Positions 7,598 to 14,933 of a stretch of DNA of 15,244 nucleotides are shown in pieces; within the stretch, counting starts at the first letter, position 1; every line of letters begins with the position of its first letter. The notes beneath the pieces are model-generated. The model saw nothing but the letters and a program-made list of their open reading frames with translations, made no database searches and was not told the origin of the DNA. Origin of the DNA: Armatimonadota bacterium (GTDB lineage: Bacteria; Vulcanimicrobiota; JACPDS01); assembly GCA_016183885.1 (NCBI GenBank), contig JACPDS010000168.1:1-15244 (forward strand). Reading direction: 5' to 3'. The position numbers and the translations under genes are program-made.

Positions 7598-8341
7598 ATG
7601 ACAAATATTAATCCTGATATAGGAAAGGCTTTGCAAGGAAATACTATTTTTAAACCTAAACCTTATGATCCGCCTCCTGGACATAATAACAGCTGCGTCA
7701 CTCACAATAACAACTGCATCGCTCATTATAATCACAATAATTACTGTGTCACTCATTATAACAGCTGTATCACTCATAATAATCATAATAATAATTGTGT
7801 CACTCACAATAATACTTGCGTCATTCATAATAACACCTGCGTCATTTATAATGACTATACTCCGCCTCCACCGCCTCCGCAAACAGGGACAGCTAATTTA
7901 GCTGGAAGAGTAGGTAACAATTCTGCCCAATTAAAATTTCAAGCCGCAAAAGATGAAACTATAACAAAGGGAAAAATAGGATCTCACTTATTAGAGCTTA
8001 CTGAAACAAGGGATAATAAATCTACTACTCTTACTGGAGAAATTAAAAATTCTGCTAATGATAATACTGATAATGTTGAGCTCAGTATGGATAAAAAAGC
8101 CGACCGTAAGATTATCAGTGGAACAATTGGAGATGCGGATGTAACCTTAACTTTAAAAAATGGTCAACTGACAGGAAAAATTGGAGATATGGATGTAGAT
8201 ATAAAGATTACCTCTAATAATATCTCTGGAACTGTTAAAGCCAATCTTTCAAATATGGGAGTAAATTTAACTTTGCAAAAAGAAGGTAATATTGATCCCA
8301 CTTTAAGCTTAATCCCAATTTTAGCTTATCCTAAATTTTAA
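7598..8341 (+). CDS. Cys/His/Asn tandem-repeat protein, candidate RiPP-like precursor of the SPASM pair
   Basis: This is a 247-residue protein I do not recognise. Residues 1-30 form a leader-like stretch ending PYDPPPG. Residues 33-87 hold seven units starting with Cys: CVTHNNN, CIAHYNHNNY, CVTHYNS, CITHNNHNNN, CVTHNNT, CVIHNNT, CVIYNDY. The Cys are 33, 40, 50, 57, 67, 74 and 81, with spacings of 7 or 10; units 2 and 4 carry an extra His-Asn-Asn. These are the only Cys in the protein, and the region also holds many His and Asn. Six Pro (89-94) follow. The rest is Cys-free with six degenerate (I/L)(S/T)Gx(I/V)G...VxLxL beta repeats starting near 101, 123, 145, 173, 191 and 209. No signal peptide or membrane segment is seen. 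Its own promoter and strong Shine-Dalgarno, next to two SPASM genes, argue for a modified substrate. A metal-binding or structural surface protein is the alternative. Confidence 0.8.
   Translation: MTNINPDIGKALQGNTIFKPKPYDPPPGHNNSCVTHNNNCIAHYNHNNYCVTHYNSCITHNNHNNNCVTHNNTCVIHNNTCVIYNDYTPPPPPPQTGTANLAGRVGNNSAQLKFQAAKDETITKGKIGSHLLELTETRDNKSTTLTGEIKNSANDNTDNVELSMDKKADRKIISGTIGDADVTLTLKNGQLTGKIGDMDVDIKITSNNISGTVKANLSNMGVNLTLQKEGNIDPTLSLIPILAYPKF
7694..7858 (+). repeat. Coding tandem repeats, 21- and 30-base units
   Basis: Seven in-frame units begin TGY-RTC-RYT and run 21, 30, 21, 30, 21, 21 and 21 bases. The Cys codon alternates TGC/TGT, His CAC/CAT and Asn AAT/AAC between units, so amino acids are kept while wobble bases drift. 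The second codon is always GTC or ATC, unusual in this AT-rich DNA, which points to expansion from one ancestral unit. Confidence 0.85.
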
Positions 8342-8409
8342 GTTTGGATAAATTTTAATCTCTGTAAATAAAATTAGGAATTGGCTGCAGTTCCAATAAT
8401 CAGATATTT

Positions 8410-9864
8410 TTAAAAGCTCATATAATTAGGAGCTTCTTTAATCGCTTCTACATTATGCGGATGACTTTCACTTACTCCGGCGCCGGTAACTTTAATAAAT
8501 TTTCTCTTTTTTAACTCGATAATATTTTTTGCCCCTAAATAACCCATGCCGGAACGCAGTCCTCCAATCAGCTGATAAATAACGTTAGAAATGGCCCCTT
8601 TATAAGGAACTCGGGCTTCGATACCTTCGGGCACTAATTTATTTAAAGAAGAAGCGGTGCTTTGAAAATAACGATCGCGGCTATAAAGCTTCATTGCTCC
8701 CAAAGAACCCATCCCTCGATATTCTTTAAAACGTTCACCGCCGTATAGAACCACTTCTCCCGGACTTTCATCTGTGCCGGCAAAAATACTTCCCATCATC
8801 ACCGCATCAGCACCGGCGCAAAGCGCTTTAGTAATATCGCCTGAATAAATAATCCCTCCATCGGCGATTATAGGAATTTTATATTTTTTAGCAACTTTAT
8901 AACAATTATAAATCGCGGTTATTTGAGGAACGCCTGTGCCGGCAATTACACGGGTTGTGCAAATCGAACCCGGCCCCATACCTACTTTAACAGCATCGGC
9001 TCCGGCTTTAATTAATTCTTCAACAGCCTCTTCGGTTACTATATTTACCGAAATTAATTCAATATCATATTTCTTTTTAATTTTCTTTAAAAAATCTATT
9101 ACTAAAGTCGAATGACCATGAGCGGTATCTATAACCACTACATCTACTTCCTTTTCAATCAATGTTTGCAGGCGTTCTTCAGCATCATCCCCTACTCCAA
9201 CCGCCGCTCCGACTAAAAGTCTTCCGTGATTATCTTTAGAAGCCAAAGGAAATTGCTTTTTTTTCTGAATATCTTTTACAGTAATCAAGCCTTTTAATTT
9301 AAAATTCTCGTCAACCACAGGAAGTTTCTCAATTTTATGCTTATGTAAAATCTTTTGCGCCTGCTCTAAAGTAGTTCCAATTTTTACTGTGATTAAATTT
9401 TCTTTAGTCATAAATTTTTTAATTTCTTGATTAAAATTTTGTTCAAAACGAATATCTCGATTAGTTAAAATTCCCGCCAATTTGCCGTTTTCTGTAATAG
9501 GAATACCTGAAATATGATAATCCTCCATAATTTGAATGGCTTCTTTTAATGAATTATTCGGAGATAAAGTAATGGGATTTTTAATCATTCCGCTTTCCCA
9601 GCGCTTTACTTTATCCACTTCTTCAGCTTGCTCTTTAATTGATAAATTGCGGTGAATAATTCCTATTCCCCCTTCTCTAGCAATAGCAATAGCAAGTTTT
9701 GCTTCGGTAACTGTATCCATCGCCGCGCTTACCAGCGGAATTTTAAGTTTAATTTTAAAAGTTAAATTTGCGCTTAAATCTACTTGAAGAGGTAAAATTT
9801 CCGATTTCTCCGGCACCAAAAGCACATCATTAAAAGTTAAACCTTCCCCAATAAATTTCTCCAT
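8410..9864 (-). CDS. guaB: Inosine-5'-monophosphate dehydrogenase
   Basis: This 484-residue enzyme oxidises IMP to XMP with NAD+, the committed step to guanine nucleotides. It is full length with the (beta/alpha)8 barrel interrupted by a CBS pair (~93-205). Visible motifs: SAAMDTVTE (47-55), DTAHGHS (246-252), GPGSICTTR with catalytic Cys302, ADGGI plus [28 protein letters not shown] at the IMP site, and the mobile flap [13 protein letters not shown]. The usual GNVAT segment reads VNIVT here (~273-277), a small departure. The start has AAGGAG 6-8 bases upstream. It lies 20 bases after purL on the same strand, so the two purine genes probably form one operon. The CBS pair may give adenine-nucleotide control, as in the family. 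Confidence 0.97.
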   Translation of the reverse strand: MEKFIGEGLTFNDVLLVPEKSEILPLQVDLSANLTFKIKLKIPLVSAAMDTVTEAKLAIAIAREGGIGIIHRNLSIKEQAEEVDKVKRWESGMIKNPITLSPNNSLKEAIQIMEDYHISGIPITENGKLAGILTNRDIRFEQNFNQEIKKFMTKENLITVKIGTTLEQAQKILHKHKIEKLPVVDENFKLKGLITVKDIQKKKQFPLASKDNHGRLLVGAAVGVGDDAEERLQTLIEKEVDVVVIDTAHGHSTLVIDFLKKIKKKYDIELISVNIVTEEAVEELIKAGADAVKVGMGPGSICTTRVIAGTGVPQITAIYNCYKVAKKYKIPIIADGGIIYSGDITKALCAGADAVMMGSIFAGTDESPGEVVLYGGERFKEYRGMGSLGAMKLYSRDRYFQSTASSLNKLVPEGIEARVPYKGAISNVIYQLIGGLRSGMGYLGAKNIIELKKRKFIKVTGAGVSESHPHNVEAIKEAPNYMSF

Positions 9865-9884
9865 AAATTCTCCTTTTTTAAAAG

Positions 9885-11993
9885 TTAAAAATTACCTGAA
9901 AAATATTTTTCTTTTATTTTATTTAAATCTAAATTAAAAATCTCTTTATTTTTAGAATTTAAAGAAAATTTATCCGCGATAACTTTGCCTAAAACAACTA
10001 AATTTACTTTATTTTTAAAAGCTATTTTTTTTAATTTTTTAAAATTTTCTTTTTTTAAGGAAATAATAATTCTGCTTTGACTTTCACCAAAACAAACTCC
10101 GGGCGTAATTTTTTCTAAATTTATTTGCGCGCCTAAATTTCCTAAAATACAAGATTCTGCTAAAGCAGTTAATAAACCCCCAATAGAACAATCATGCGCA
10201 GAATTAATCATCCCTGACTTAATCGCATCTAAACAAGTTTTTTGAATTCTCCTTTCATAATTTAAATCCAGCTTAGGAGCGCCGCCTTGTTCTAAATTAT
10301 ATTTTATTTTTAAATATTCGCTTCCTCCCAGCTCATCTTTTAATTCTCCAATCAAAACAATTAAATCGTCAATATTTTTAAAAGAAATCCCTGTAATATT
10401 ATTTAGATCATCTATTATCCCAACCATTCCAATAATAGGAGTAGGATAAATTGAATTTTTAGGATTTTCATTATAAAAGGAAACATTTCCTGAAACTACG
10501 GCAATTTTTAAAAATTTAGAAGCTTTAGCGATTCCTTCCACAGCTTTAACAAACTGCCAGAAACGATCAGGTTTTTCCGGATTGCCAAAATTAAGGCAAT
10601 CTGTTAAGGCTGCAGGCGCGGCTCCAACGCAAACTAAATTTCTCGCAGCTTCCGCCACGGCAATCTGAGCTCCTAAATAAGGATTTAAGTAAGTATAGCG
10701 GGAATTCCCATCACAAGTAATTCCAAGAGCAAAATTTGCTTCTTTAATTCTAATTACAGCGGCATCTCCTTCTCCCGGTCTTATGACAGTGTTAGTTTGC
10801 ACCATATAATCATACTCTTCCCAAACCCAAGACTTCGAGGAAATATTCGGACTCCCCAGTAAATTTAAAAATGTATCTTTATAATTTATTTTTTCTTTAT
10901 AAAATTTATTTTTTAAGACATTTGCAGTTTTTAAATATTCGGGCATTTGAATTCTTAATTTAATTATAGACGGATTAGTAAGTTCTTTAACCGGAAGCTC
11001 TGCCGAAATTTTCCCTGAATTTTTAATAATTATTTTTTTTTCTTTAATCACTTTTCCGATTACTTCGGCTTCCAAATTCCATTTATGAAAGATTCGGATA
11101 ATTTCTTCAACTTTATTAGTTTTTACTATAGCAAGCATTCTTTCCTGCGATTCGCTCATCATAATTTCAAAAGGCTCCATCCCTTCTTCTCTAAGAGGAA
11201 CTTTGGAAAGCTCGATTTCCATGCCGCAATTACATGCAAAGGAAAGTTCCGATGTGGTGCAGGTTAATCCAGCCGCCCCCATATCTTTGAAAGCTGAAAT
11301 GCCGCCTGTTTTAAAAGCTTCTAAAGTAGCTTCAATTAAGCACTTCCCTTTAAAAGGATCCCCTATCTGAACAGTCGGTCTTTTTTTATCTTCTTCCTTA
11401 AATTCCGCTGAAGCTAAAATACTGCATCCTCCAATTCCATCTCTTCCAGTGCGGGCTCCCAAAACTAATACTAAATCACCGCTCTGGGCGGAATTTTTAA
11501 TTAGATCTTTTTCTTTAGCTATCCCTAAACAAAATACATTTACCAAACAATTTCCTTGATAACGATTATTAAAATAAGTCTCTCCTCCCACGGTAGGAAT
11601 ACCTGTACAATTCCCATAAAAAGCAATCCCGGAAATTACTCCTTTAGCAATATATAAATTCCGAGGAACTTCTGAATTTCCAAAGCGCAGCGAATCTAAT
11701 AATGCAATAGGCTTAGCGTTCATAGAAACAATATCGCGGATAATTCCCCCTACGCCTGTAGATGAGCCTTGTTTAGGTTCCACCTGAGAAGGATGATTAT
11801 GACTTGGCAAAGTTTTTAAATAATTCTTAGAACGCGGGTATCCGCAATGTTCCGACCACTCAACAGAAAACATAGCTAATTCTGTAGAAGTAGGAGTCCT
11901 TCCTAAAATCTTTAAAATTTCTTGATATTGCTTGGAAGTTAAGCCTAAATTTTGGTAAATTTTTTTTGCAATCACTAAGAGAAATTTCTCCAA
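9885..11993 (-). CDS. purL: Phosphoribosylformylglycinamidine synthase subunit PurL
   Basis: This 702-residue enzyme converts FGAR to FGAM using ATP and ammonia supplied by PurQ, with PurS bridging; neither partner is in the window. It is the small bacterial/archaeal PurL without a glutaminase domain. Motifs: FSVEWSEHCGYPRSK with catalytic His49, GGIIRDIVSMNAKPIALLDS, PTVGGETYFNN, GARTGRDGIGG, GAAGLTCTTSE, then in the second half GEGDAAVIRI, NFGNPEKPDRFW, GELKDELGGSEY and AHDCSIGGLLTALAES. The start appears to be TTG (11993-11991) with AAGGAGTT 10 bases upstream; a later start would lose conserved N-terminal sequence. That Shine-Dalgarno lies in an inverted repeat (12005-12028), possibly limiting initiation. 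guaB follows by 20 bases. Confidence 0.96.
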   Translation of the reverse strand: MEKFLLVIAKKIYQNLGLTSKQYQEILKILGRTPTSTELAMFSVEWSEHCGYPRSKNYLKTLPSHNHPSQVEPKQGSSTGVGGIIRDIVSMNAKPIALLDSLRFGNSEVPRNLYIAKGVISGIAFYGNCTGIPTVGGETYFNNRYQGNCLVNVFCLGIAKEKDLIKNSAQSGDLVLVLGARTGRDGIGGCSILASAEFKEEDKKRPTVQIGDPFKGKCLIEATLEAFKTGGISAFKDMGAAGLTCTTSELSFACNCGMEIELSKVPLREEGMEPFEIMMSESQERMLAIVKTNKVEEIIRIFHKWNLEAEVIGKVIKEKKIIIKNSGKISAELPVKELTNPSIIKLRIQMPEYLKTANVLKNKFYKEKINYKDTFLNLLGSPNISSKSWVWEEYDYMVQTNTVIRPGEGDAAVIRIKEANFALGITCDGNSRYTYLNPYLGAQIAVAEAARNLVCVGAAPAALTDCLNFGNPEKPDRFWQFVKAVEGIAKASKFLKIAVVSGNVSFYNENPKNSIYPTPIIGMVGIIDDLNNITGISFKNIDDLIVLIGELKDELGGSEYLKIKYNLEQGGAPKLDLNYERRIQKTCLDAIKSGMINSAHDCSIGGLLTALAESCILGNLGAQINLEKITPGVCFGESQSRIIISLKKENFKKLKKIAFKNKVNLVVLGKVIADKFSLNSKNKEIFNLDLNKIKEKYFSGNF

Positions 11994-12004
11994 AATTAAA
12001 TTTA

Positions 12005-12028
12005 ACTCCTTTTAAAAATACAAGGAGT
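12005..12028 (-). promoter_or_regulatory. Inverted repeat that would sequester the purL ribosome binding site
   Basis: On the minus strand ACTCCTT (12028-12022), a 10-base loop and AAGGAGT (12011-12005) form a perfect 7-bp stem. The second arm is the purL Shine-Dalgarno. If the transcript starts upstream of 12028, the hairpin would compete with the ribosome. No aptamer-like structure is seen in this short leader. Confidence 0.4.
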
Positions 12029-12058
12029 AGAAGCTAAAACTAAGAATCTTTTATTTTG

Positions 12059-13255
12059 ATGAAAGAAAAAATCATTTATTACCTGCGGCGCTTAATAGAA
12101 TCAAAAGTTACTTTAGCTATCCGGGATGGAATTTTAATTTCACTTTATTTTTTAATTTTAGGATTAATAATTTCTTTTTTAATTCCCCCGCATCAAGTGT
12201 TTTATAAAAAAATTTTAGAATCCCTGCGCGCGGGTTTAGGAGCAATGGCTATTAGCGCTTCTTTTGTAATTGCTTATAAATTAGCTAAATACTATAATTT
12301 AAATCCGATGCTTTCAGGCTTTTTTTCTCTTTCTCTTTTAATTTTAACTTTTCCATCTATTTCGTTAACATCTAATTCAATCCATGAACTTTTAACTTAT
12401 TTAGCTCAAGGAGGATTATTTGCAGCTATAATCTTGGGAATAAGTTTGGTAAGAGGGGAAAAATTTTTATATGAAAAAATTAAATTAAGCTCATTAAGCG
12501 CCGTAATTATTAGTTTTTTAATTTTAGCCGGCTTAATTTTAATTTTAGAAAATTCAGGCATAAAGGTTCATAAATTAATCTTTCAAATATTTCAACCTCT
12601 GCTTTTAGCCGGGGACTCTTTGCCATGGGCATTTTTAATTTTATTCTGCATTTGTTTCCTGCAGTTTATGGGAGTCCACGGAGCGGGAATAATCGGATCA
12701 TTAGTCAGCCCAATTTATTTAGTTTTACTGCAAAATAATATTCAAGCCGCCTATCTGGGAGAAAAACTGCCCCAAATTATTACCCCTCCTTTTTTTCACT
12801 GGTGCCTTTTTGGAGGAACAGGCGCAACCCTGCCTTTATGTTTTTTATTGTTTTTTTCTAAATCTAAACATTTAAAAAAAATAGGAAAAATCAGTATTCT
12901 GCCGGGATTAATTAATATCAACGAAACTTTAACCTATGGTTTGCCTTTAATAATGAATCCTATCTTATCAATTCCTTTTATCAGCGCTCCTTTAATTCTG
13001 GCTTTAATAAATTATTTAGCTTTGTATTTCAACTTTATAGAAAGAATTTATATTTTAATTCCTTTTGCCGTCCCCGTTCCTGTTGGAGCTTATATTGTTA
13101 CCGGAGGAGGCGTTAAAGCAGCTATTTTAATGTTAATTAATTTTTTTATTATTTTATTATTTTATTATCCTTTCTTTAAAATTTATGAAAAGAAAATTTT
13201 AAAAGAAGAAAAAAATCAACTAAATAAAAATTTAAATAAAATTTTGCAGCAATAA
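12059..13255 (+). CDS. PTS EIIC permease, lactose/cellobiose (ChbC-like) type
   Basis: This 398-residue integral membrane protein has about ten hydrophobic segments. It matches the sugar-translocating EIIC of the glucose superfamily, lactose/cellobiose branch. His207 in MGVHGAG and Glu289 in PGLININET lie 82 residues apart and correspond to the conserved His/Glu pair at the sugar site of ChbC. FHWCLFGGTGATLPL and TYGLPLIMNP are also family-typical. EIIC normally works with EIIA and EIIB to phosphorylate sugar during uptake; neither is fused or adjacent, so partners are elsewhere or the protein works alone. ATG 12059 is taken as start; a TTG directly before it (12056) would add one residue, and neither has a clear Shine-Dalgarno. 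It is divergent from purL across 65 bases. The substrate cannot be read from sequence. Confidence 0.88.
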   Translation: MKEKIIYYLRRLIESKVTLAIRDGILISLYFLILGLIISFLIPPHQVFYKKILESLRAGLGAMAISASFVIAYKLAKYYNLNPMLSGFFSLSLLILTFPSISLTSNSIHELLTYLAQGGLFAAIILGISLVRGEKFLYEKIKLSSLSAVIISFLILAGLILILENSGIKVHKLIFQIFQPLLLAGDSLPWAFLILFCICFLQFMGVHGAGIIGSLVSPIYLVLLQNNIQAAYLGEKLPQIITPPFFHWCLFGGTGATLPLCFLLFFSKSKHLKKIGKISILPGLININETLTYGLPLIMNPILSIPFISAPLILALINYLALYFNFIERIYILIPFAVPVPVGAYIVTGGGVKAAILMLINFFIILLFYYPFFKIYEKKILKEEKNQLNKNLNKILQQ

Positions 13256-13382
13256 AATGTATTAATGCAAGACCTGACCCCATCATCTCACTGAAAAAGT
13301 TCAGATACATGTGCACCATTGATAGAATGAAGCAAAATAAGAATTAAAGAAAGGTGCATATGTATAAAACGCAGACAGCGTC
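13256..13382. other. Composition boundary with transposon-end-like sequence and inverted repeat
   Basis: Directly after the permease stop is ATGCAAGACCTGACCCC (13265-13281). From memory this string recurs next to IS200-like/REP-associated transposase elements in many bacteria; no transposase is present here. ATACATGTGCACC (13305-13317) and GGTGCATATGTAT (13353-13365) form a 13-bp inverted repeat with one mismatch and a 35-base spacer. Base composition and codon use change from here rightward. Confidence 0.4.
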
Positions 13383-13411
13383 TTGACAAACAGAAAGTTT
13401 TTACTCATAAT
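13383..13411 (+). promoter_or_regulatory. Sigma-70 type promoter of hicAB
   Basis: TTGACA (13383-13388), a 17-base spacer and CATAAT (13406-13411) give a perfect -35 and a 5/6 -10 box, ~70 bases ahead of hicA. It is the clearest promoter in the window and differs from the TATTTAC...TGATA type of the peptide cluster. Confidence 0.75.
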
Positions 13412-13480
13412 ATAATAAAAAAACCCGTGCGTGTGCGGATAGATAAGCATTAAACGGAGTAATTGCAATAAATTGAATTC

Positions 13481-13735
13481 ATGGCGAAACACAAACAGTT
13501 AATCCGAAAGATACTAACTGGCCAGGCCGATGCGAATATCTCATTTGATGACTTATGCAAACTTTTACAGAACATAGGTTTCGATATGCGCGTCAGCGGC
13601 AGTCATCATATCTTCAGAAAGTCTGGAATCGAGGAGAAAATTAACCTTCAACAGGAGGGAAACAAAGCCAAGCCATATCAAGTGCGGCAAGTTCGACATC
13701 TTCTCCTGAAATACAAACTCGGAGGTGAATTCTGA
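13481..13735 (+). CDS. hicA: HicA-family mRNA interferase toxin
   Basis: This 84-residue toxin is expected to cleave mRNA and inhibit translation. It has the HicA double-stranded-RNA-binding-like fold with the hallmark VSGSHHIFRK (38-47), whose His is catalytic in the family. A C-terminal VRQVRHLLLKYKL helix is also typical. The N-terminus is about 20 residues longer than the smallest HicA proteins, with a LIRKILTGQADANISFDDL segment. The ATG has only a distant GGAG (13456-13459), whereas hicB has a strong site, which would favour antitoxin excess. The stop overlaps the hicB ATG by one base (TGATG). A consensus promoter drives the pair. Codon use is less AT-biased than in the genes to its left, consistent with transfer. 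Confidence 0.9.
   Translation: MAKHKQLIRKILTGQADANISFDDLCKLLQNIGFDMRVSGSHHIFRKSGIEEKINLQQEGNKAKPYQVRQVRHLLLKYKLGGEF
13721..13727 (+). promoter_or_regulatory. Strong ribosome binding site of hicB
   Basis: GGAGGTG inside the 3' end of hicA is 7 bases before the hicB ATG (13735), far better than the site ahead of hicA. Confidence 0.8.
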
Positions 13736-13947
13736 TGGACAAATACGAAATAATTATCTACTGGAGCGAAGAAGACCAAGCTTTTATCGCAGAGACCCCC
13801 GAGCTTCCTGGGTGTATGGCTCACGGCGACACTTATGATGCCGCCCTTGCGAATATCAAGGAAGCAATGAAATTGTGGATTAAAACTGCTAAGGAATTCA
13901 AAGACCCGATTCCCAAGCCCAAAGGTCATCGGCTGGTATTTGCATAG
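13735..13947 (+). CDS. hicB: HicB-family antitoxin, short form
   Basis: This 70-residue protein is expected to bind and neutralise HicA. It has the HicB partial RNase-H-like fold: YEIIIYWSEEDQAFIAETPELPGC, then a DTYDAALANIKEAMKLWI helix and a short tail. (The first motif continues past what is quoted: read residues 4-27.) It ends at the fold and has no C-terminal helix-turn-helix or ribbon-helix-helix domain, so it may not repress its own operon as longer HicB proteins do. Translation is coupled to hicA through TGATG. Confidence 0.9.
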   Translation: MDKYEIIIYWSEEDQAFIAETPELPGCMAHGDTYDAALANIKEAMKLWIKTAKEFKDPIPKPKGHRLVFA

Positions 13948-13959
13948 CCCAAGAAAGAA

Positions 13960-14015
13960 AACCTAGCAGGTTGTTTCAAAACCTTTCGCCTTCCAGCTCT
14001 GTAGGGGCTTGCCCC
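13960..14015. terminator. Two small hairpins after hicB
   Basis: AACCT-AGC-AGGTT (13960-13972) and GGGGC-TT-GCCCC (14004-14015, a CUUG tetraloop if transcribed) lie between the convergent hicB and the unknown minus-strand gene. Neither is followed by a good T run, so terminator function is uncertain. Confidence 0.3.
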
Positions 14016-14046
14016 GCGCCCCAGCCCTCCCTGACCGCTATTATTG

Positions 14047-14850
14047 CTAACCCCTGCTTAACCGATTAACCGCCCAGCCAATCCCCTTAACAATCCTCAA
14101 AATCTCCGGCAGTTCCATAACCAACAACCCCAAAGGCAGAATTTGCTTCCCGATCGTCACATTAAACCGCCCCTGACCCCACTCCTTGACCCACAAGAAA
14201 AAAGCCTTTCCGTCCAAGAATGACAACTGCCCCCCGATTCCTGAAAGCTGACCGCTGATATTGCTGACAGCTTTTTGCCGCTGACGCCCACCTTTCGCTG
14301 AATACTCCTCCGGCGTCTCATCTGCCGGTTCCTCCCACGGCTCCTCTTCATCCGGCTGCGGTTCCTCCTCTGTCCCTCCCGGGCACCACCAGCTAAAACA
14401 ATAAAGCACTCCGCCTTCTTTATCAACCTGAATACTCTCAAGAACAGCCGAATTCGAATCAATCTCCTTCGGCTCCATCCCAACTCGAACCACGGAGTCA
14501 GTCGCCTCCAGAGAAACACCCTTAAACCCCGCCTCCTCGATAATCTTGAGAATCTTCCCCCGTTCGCCCCCAGAAATATCAGGATATTCATAAAGCCGTT
14601 TTTCCCTTAAATCGAGAACCACTTCCTTTTCCTTCGGAATCTTGACCTGCCCAGAAACAATATACAACTTCCCTCTCCACCAAAACATCAGATAAATCCA
14701 ATAAACCCCGGCCTCCTCAAGCCCCAATAATTCGTATTCCCTTAGCCCTGCGCGGATTTCATCCCACGCCTTAATCTCCTTCCCCCGCTCCGCGCACAGA
14801 ATAACTCTTCCCTCAGACTTAATCTTCCCATAATCAATCTTAACCTTCAT
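14047..14850 (-). CDS. Hypothetical protein with acidic Pro/Glu-rich linker
   Basis: This is a 267-residue protein I do not recognise. An N-terminal part (~1-150) mixes beta strands and helices with an aromatic patch (GVYWIYLMFWWRGKLYIVSG, 48-67). Next is SWWCPGG (153-159), then an acidic Pro/Glu-rich linker (~160-183) that should be disordered. A Gly/Ser-rich stretch (GQLSGIGGQLSFLDG) follows, then a hydrophobic C-terminus (ILPLGLLVMELPEILRIVKG, 237-256) that could be one membrane-associated helix. There is no signal peptide. The ATG follows GGGAGGGG by ~12 bases and AAGAGAAA directly. It converges on hicB and its G-rich coding strand differs from genes left of 13.25 kb, consistent with a mobile or acquired segment. 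A phage- or plasmid-type origin is only a guess. Confidence 0.6.
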   Translation of the reverse strand: MKVKIDYGKIKSEGRVILCAERGKEIKAWDEIRAGLREYELLGLEEAGVYWIYLMFWWRGKLYIVSGQVKIPKEKEVVLDLREKRLYEYPDISGGERGKILKIIEEAGFKGVSLEATDSVVRVGMEPKEIDSNSAVLESIQVDKEGGVLYCFSWWCPGGTEEEPQPDEEEPWEEPADETPEEYSAKGGRQRQKAVSNISGQLSGIGGQLSFLDGKAFFLWVKEWGQGRFNVTIGKQILPLGLLVMELPEILRIVKGIGWAVNRLSRG

Positions 14851-14880
14851 TTTCTCTTAAACCCCTCCCTAACAGCCTTC

Positions 14881-14933
14881 AGCTATCAGCAATATTAGCC
14901 CTCAGCCCGGGTCCCCTGATAGCTAAATTGCTG
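14881..14933. repeat. Overlapping inverted repeats
   Basis: AGCTATCAG (14881-14889) pairs with CTGATAGCT (14916-14924). CAGCAAT (14887-14893) pairs with ATTGCTG (14927-14933). The two pairings overlap and would exclude each other in RNA. They adjoin the 36-base palindrome in the leader of the divergent genes. Confidence 0.5.

Noticed and set aside
7694..7858. CRISPR-like array
   Set aside because: Units are 21-30 bases with no spacers, in frame within a coding region, and no cas genes are present.
7665..7901. Very hydrophobic ORF in another plus-strand frame across the repeats, and a minus-strand ORF at 7580-7882
   Set aside because: Both arise from the same low-complexity repeat DNA. Neither has a ribosome site, and wobble variation fits the 7598 frame.
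8342..8409. Terminator between the repeat-protein gene and guaB
   Set aside because: Only a 5-bp ATTGG/CCAAT stem (8380-8397) with no T run was found, too weak to call although the genes converge.
13301..13492. 63-residue minus-strand ORF
   Set aside because: It covers the inverted repeat and the hicAB promoter, and its composition is not protein-like.
13678..13929. 83-residue minus-strand ORF
   Set aside because: It is antisense to hicA/hicB, whose family motifs are clear.
14157..14591. 144-residue Arg-rich minus-strand ORF
   Set aside because: It is a frame-shifted shadow inside the 14047-14850 gene, whose composition is more protein-like.
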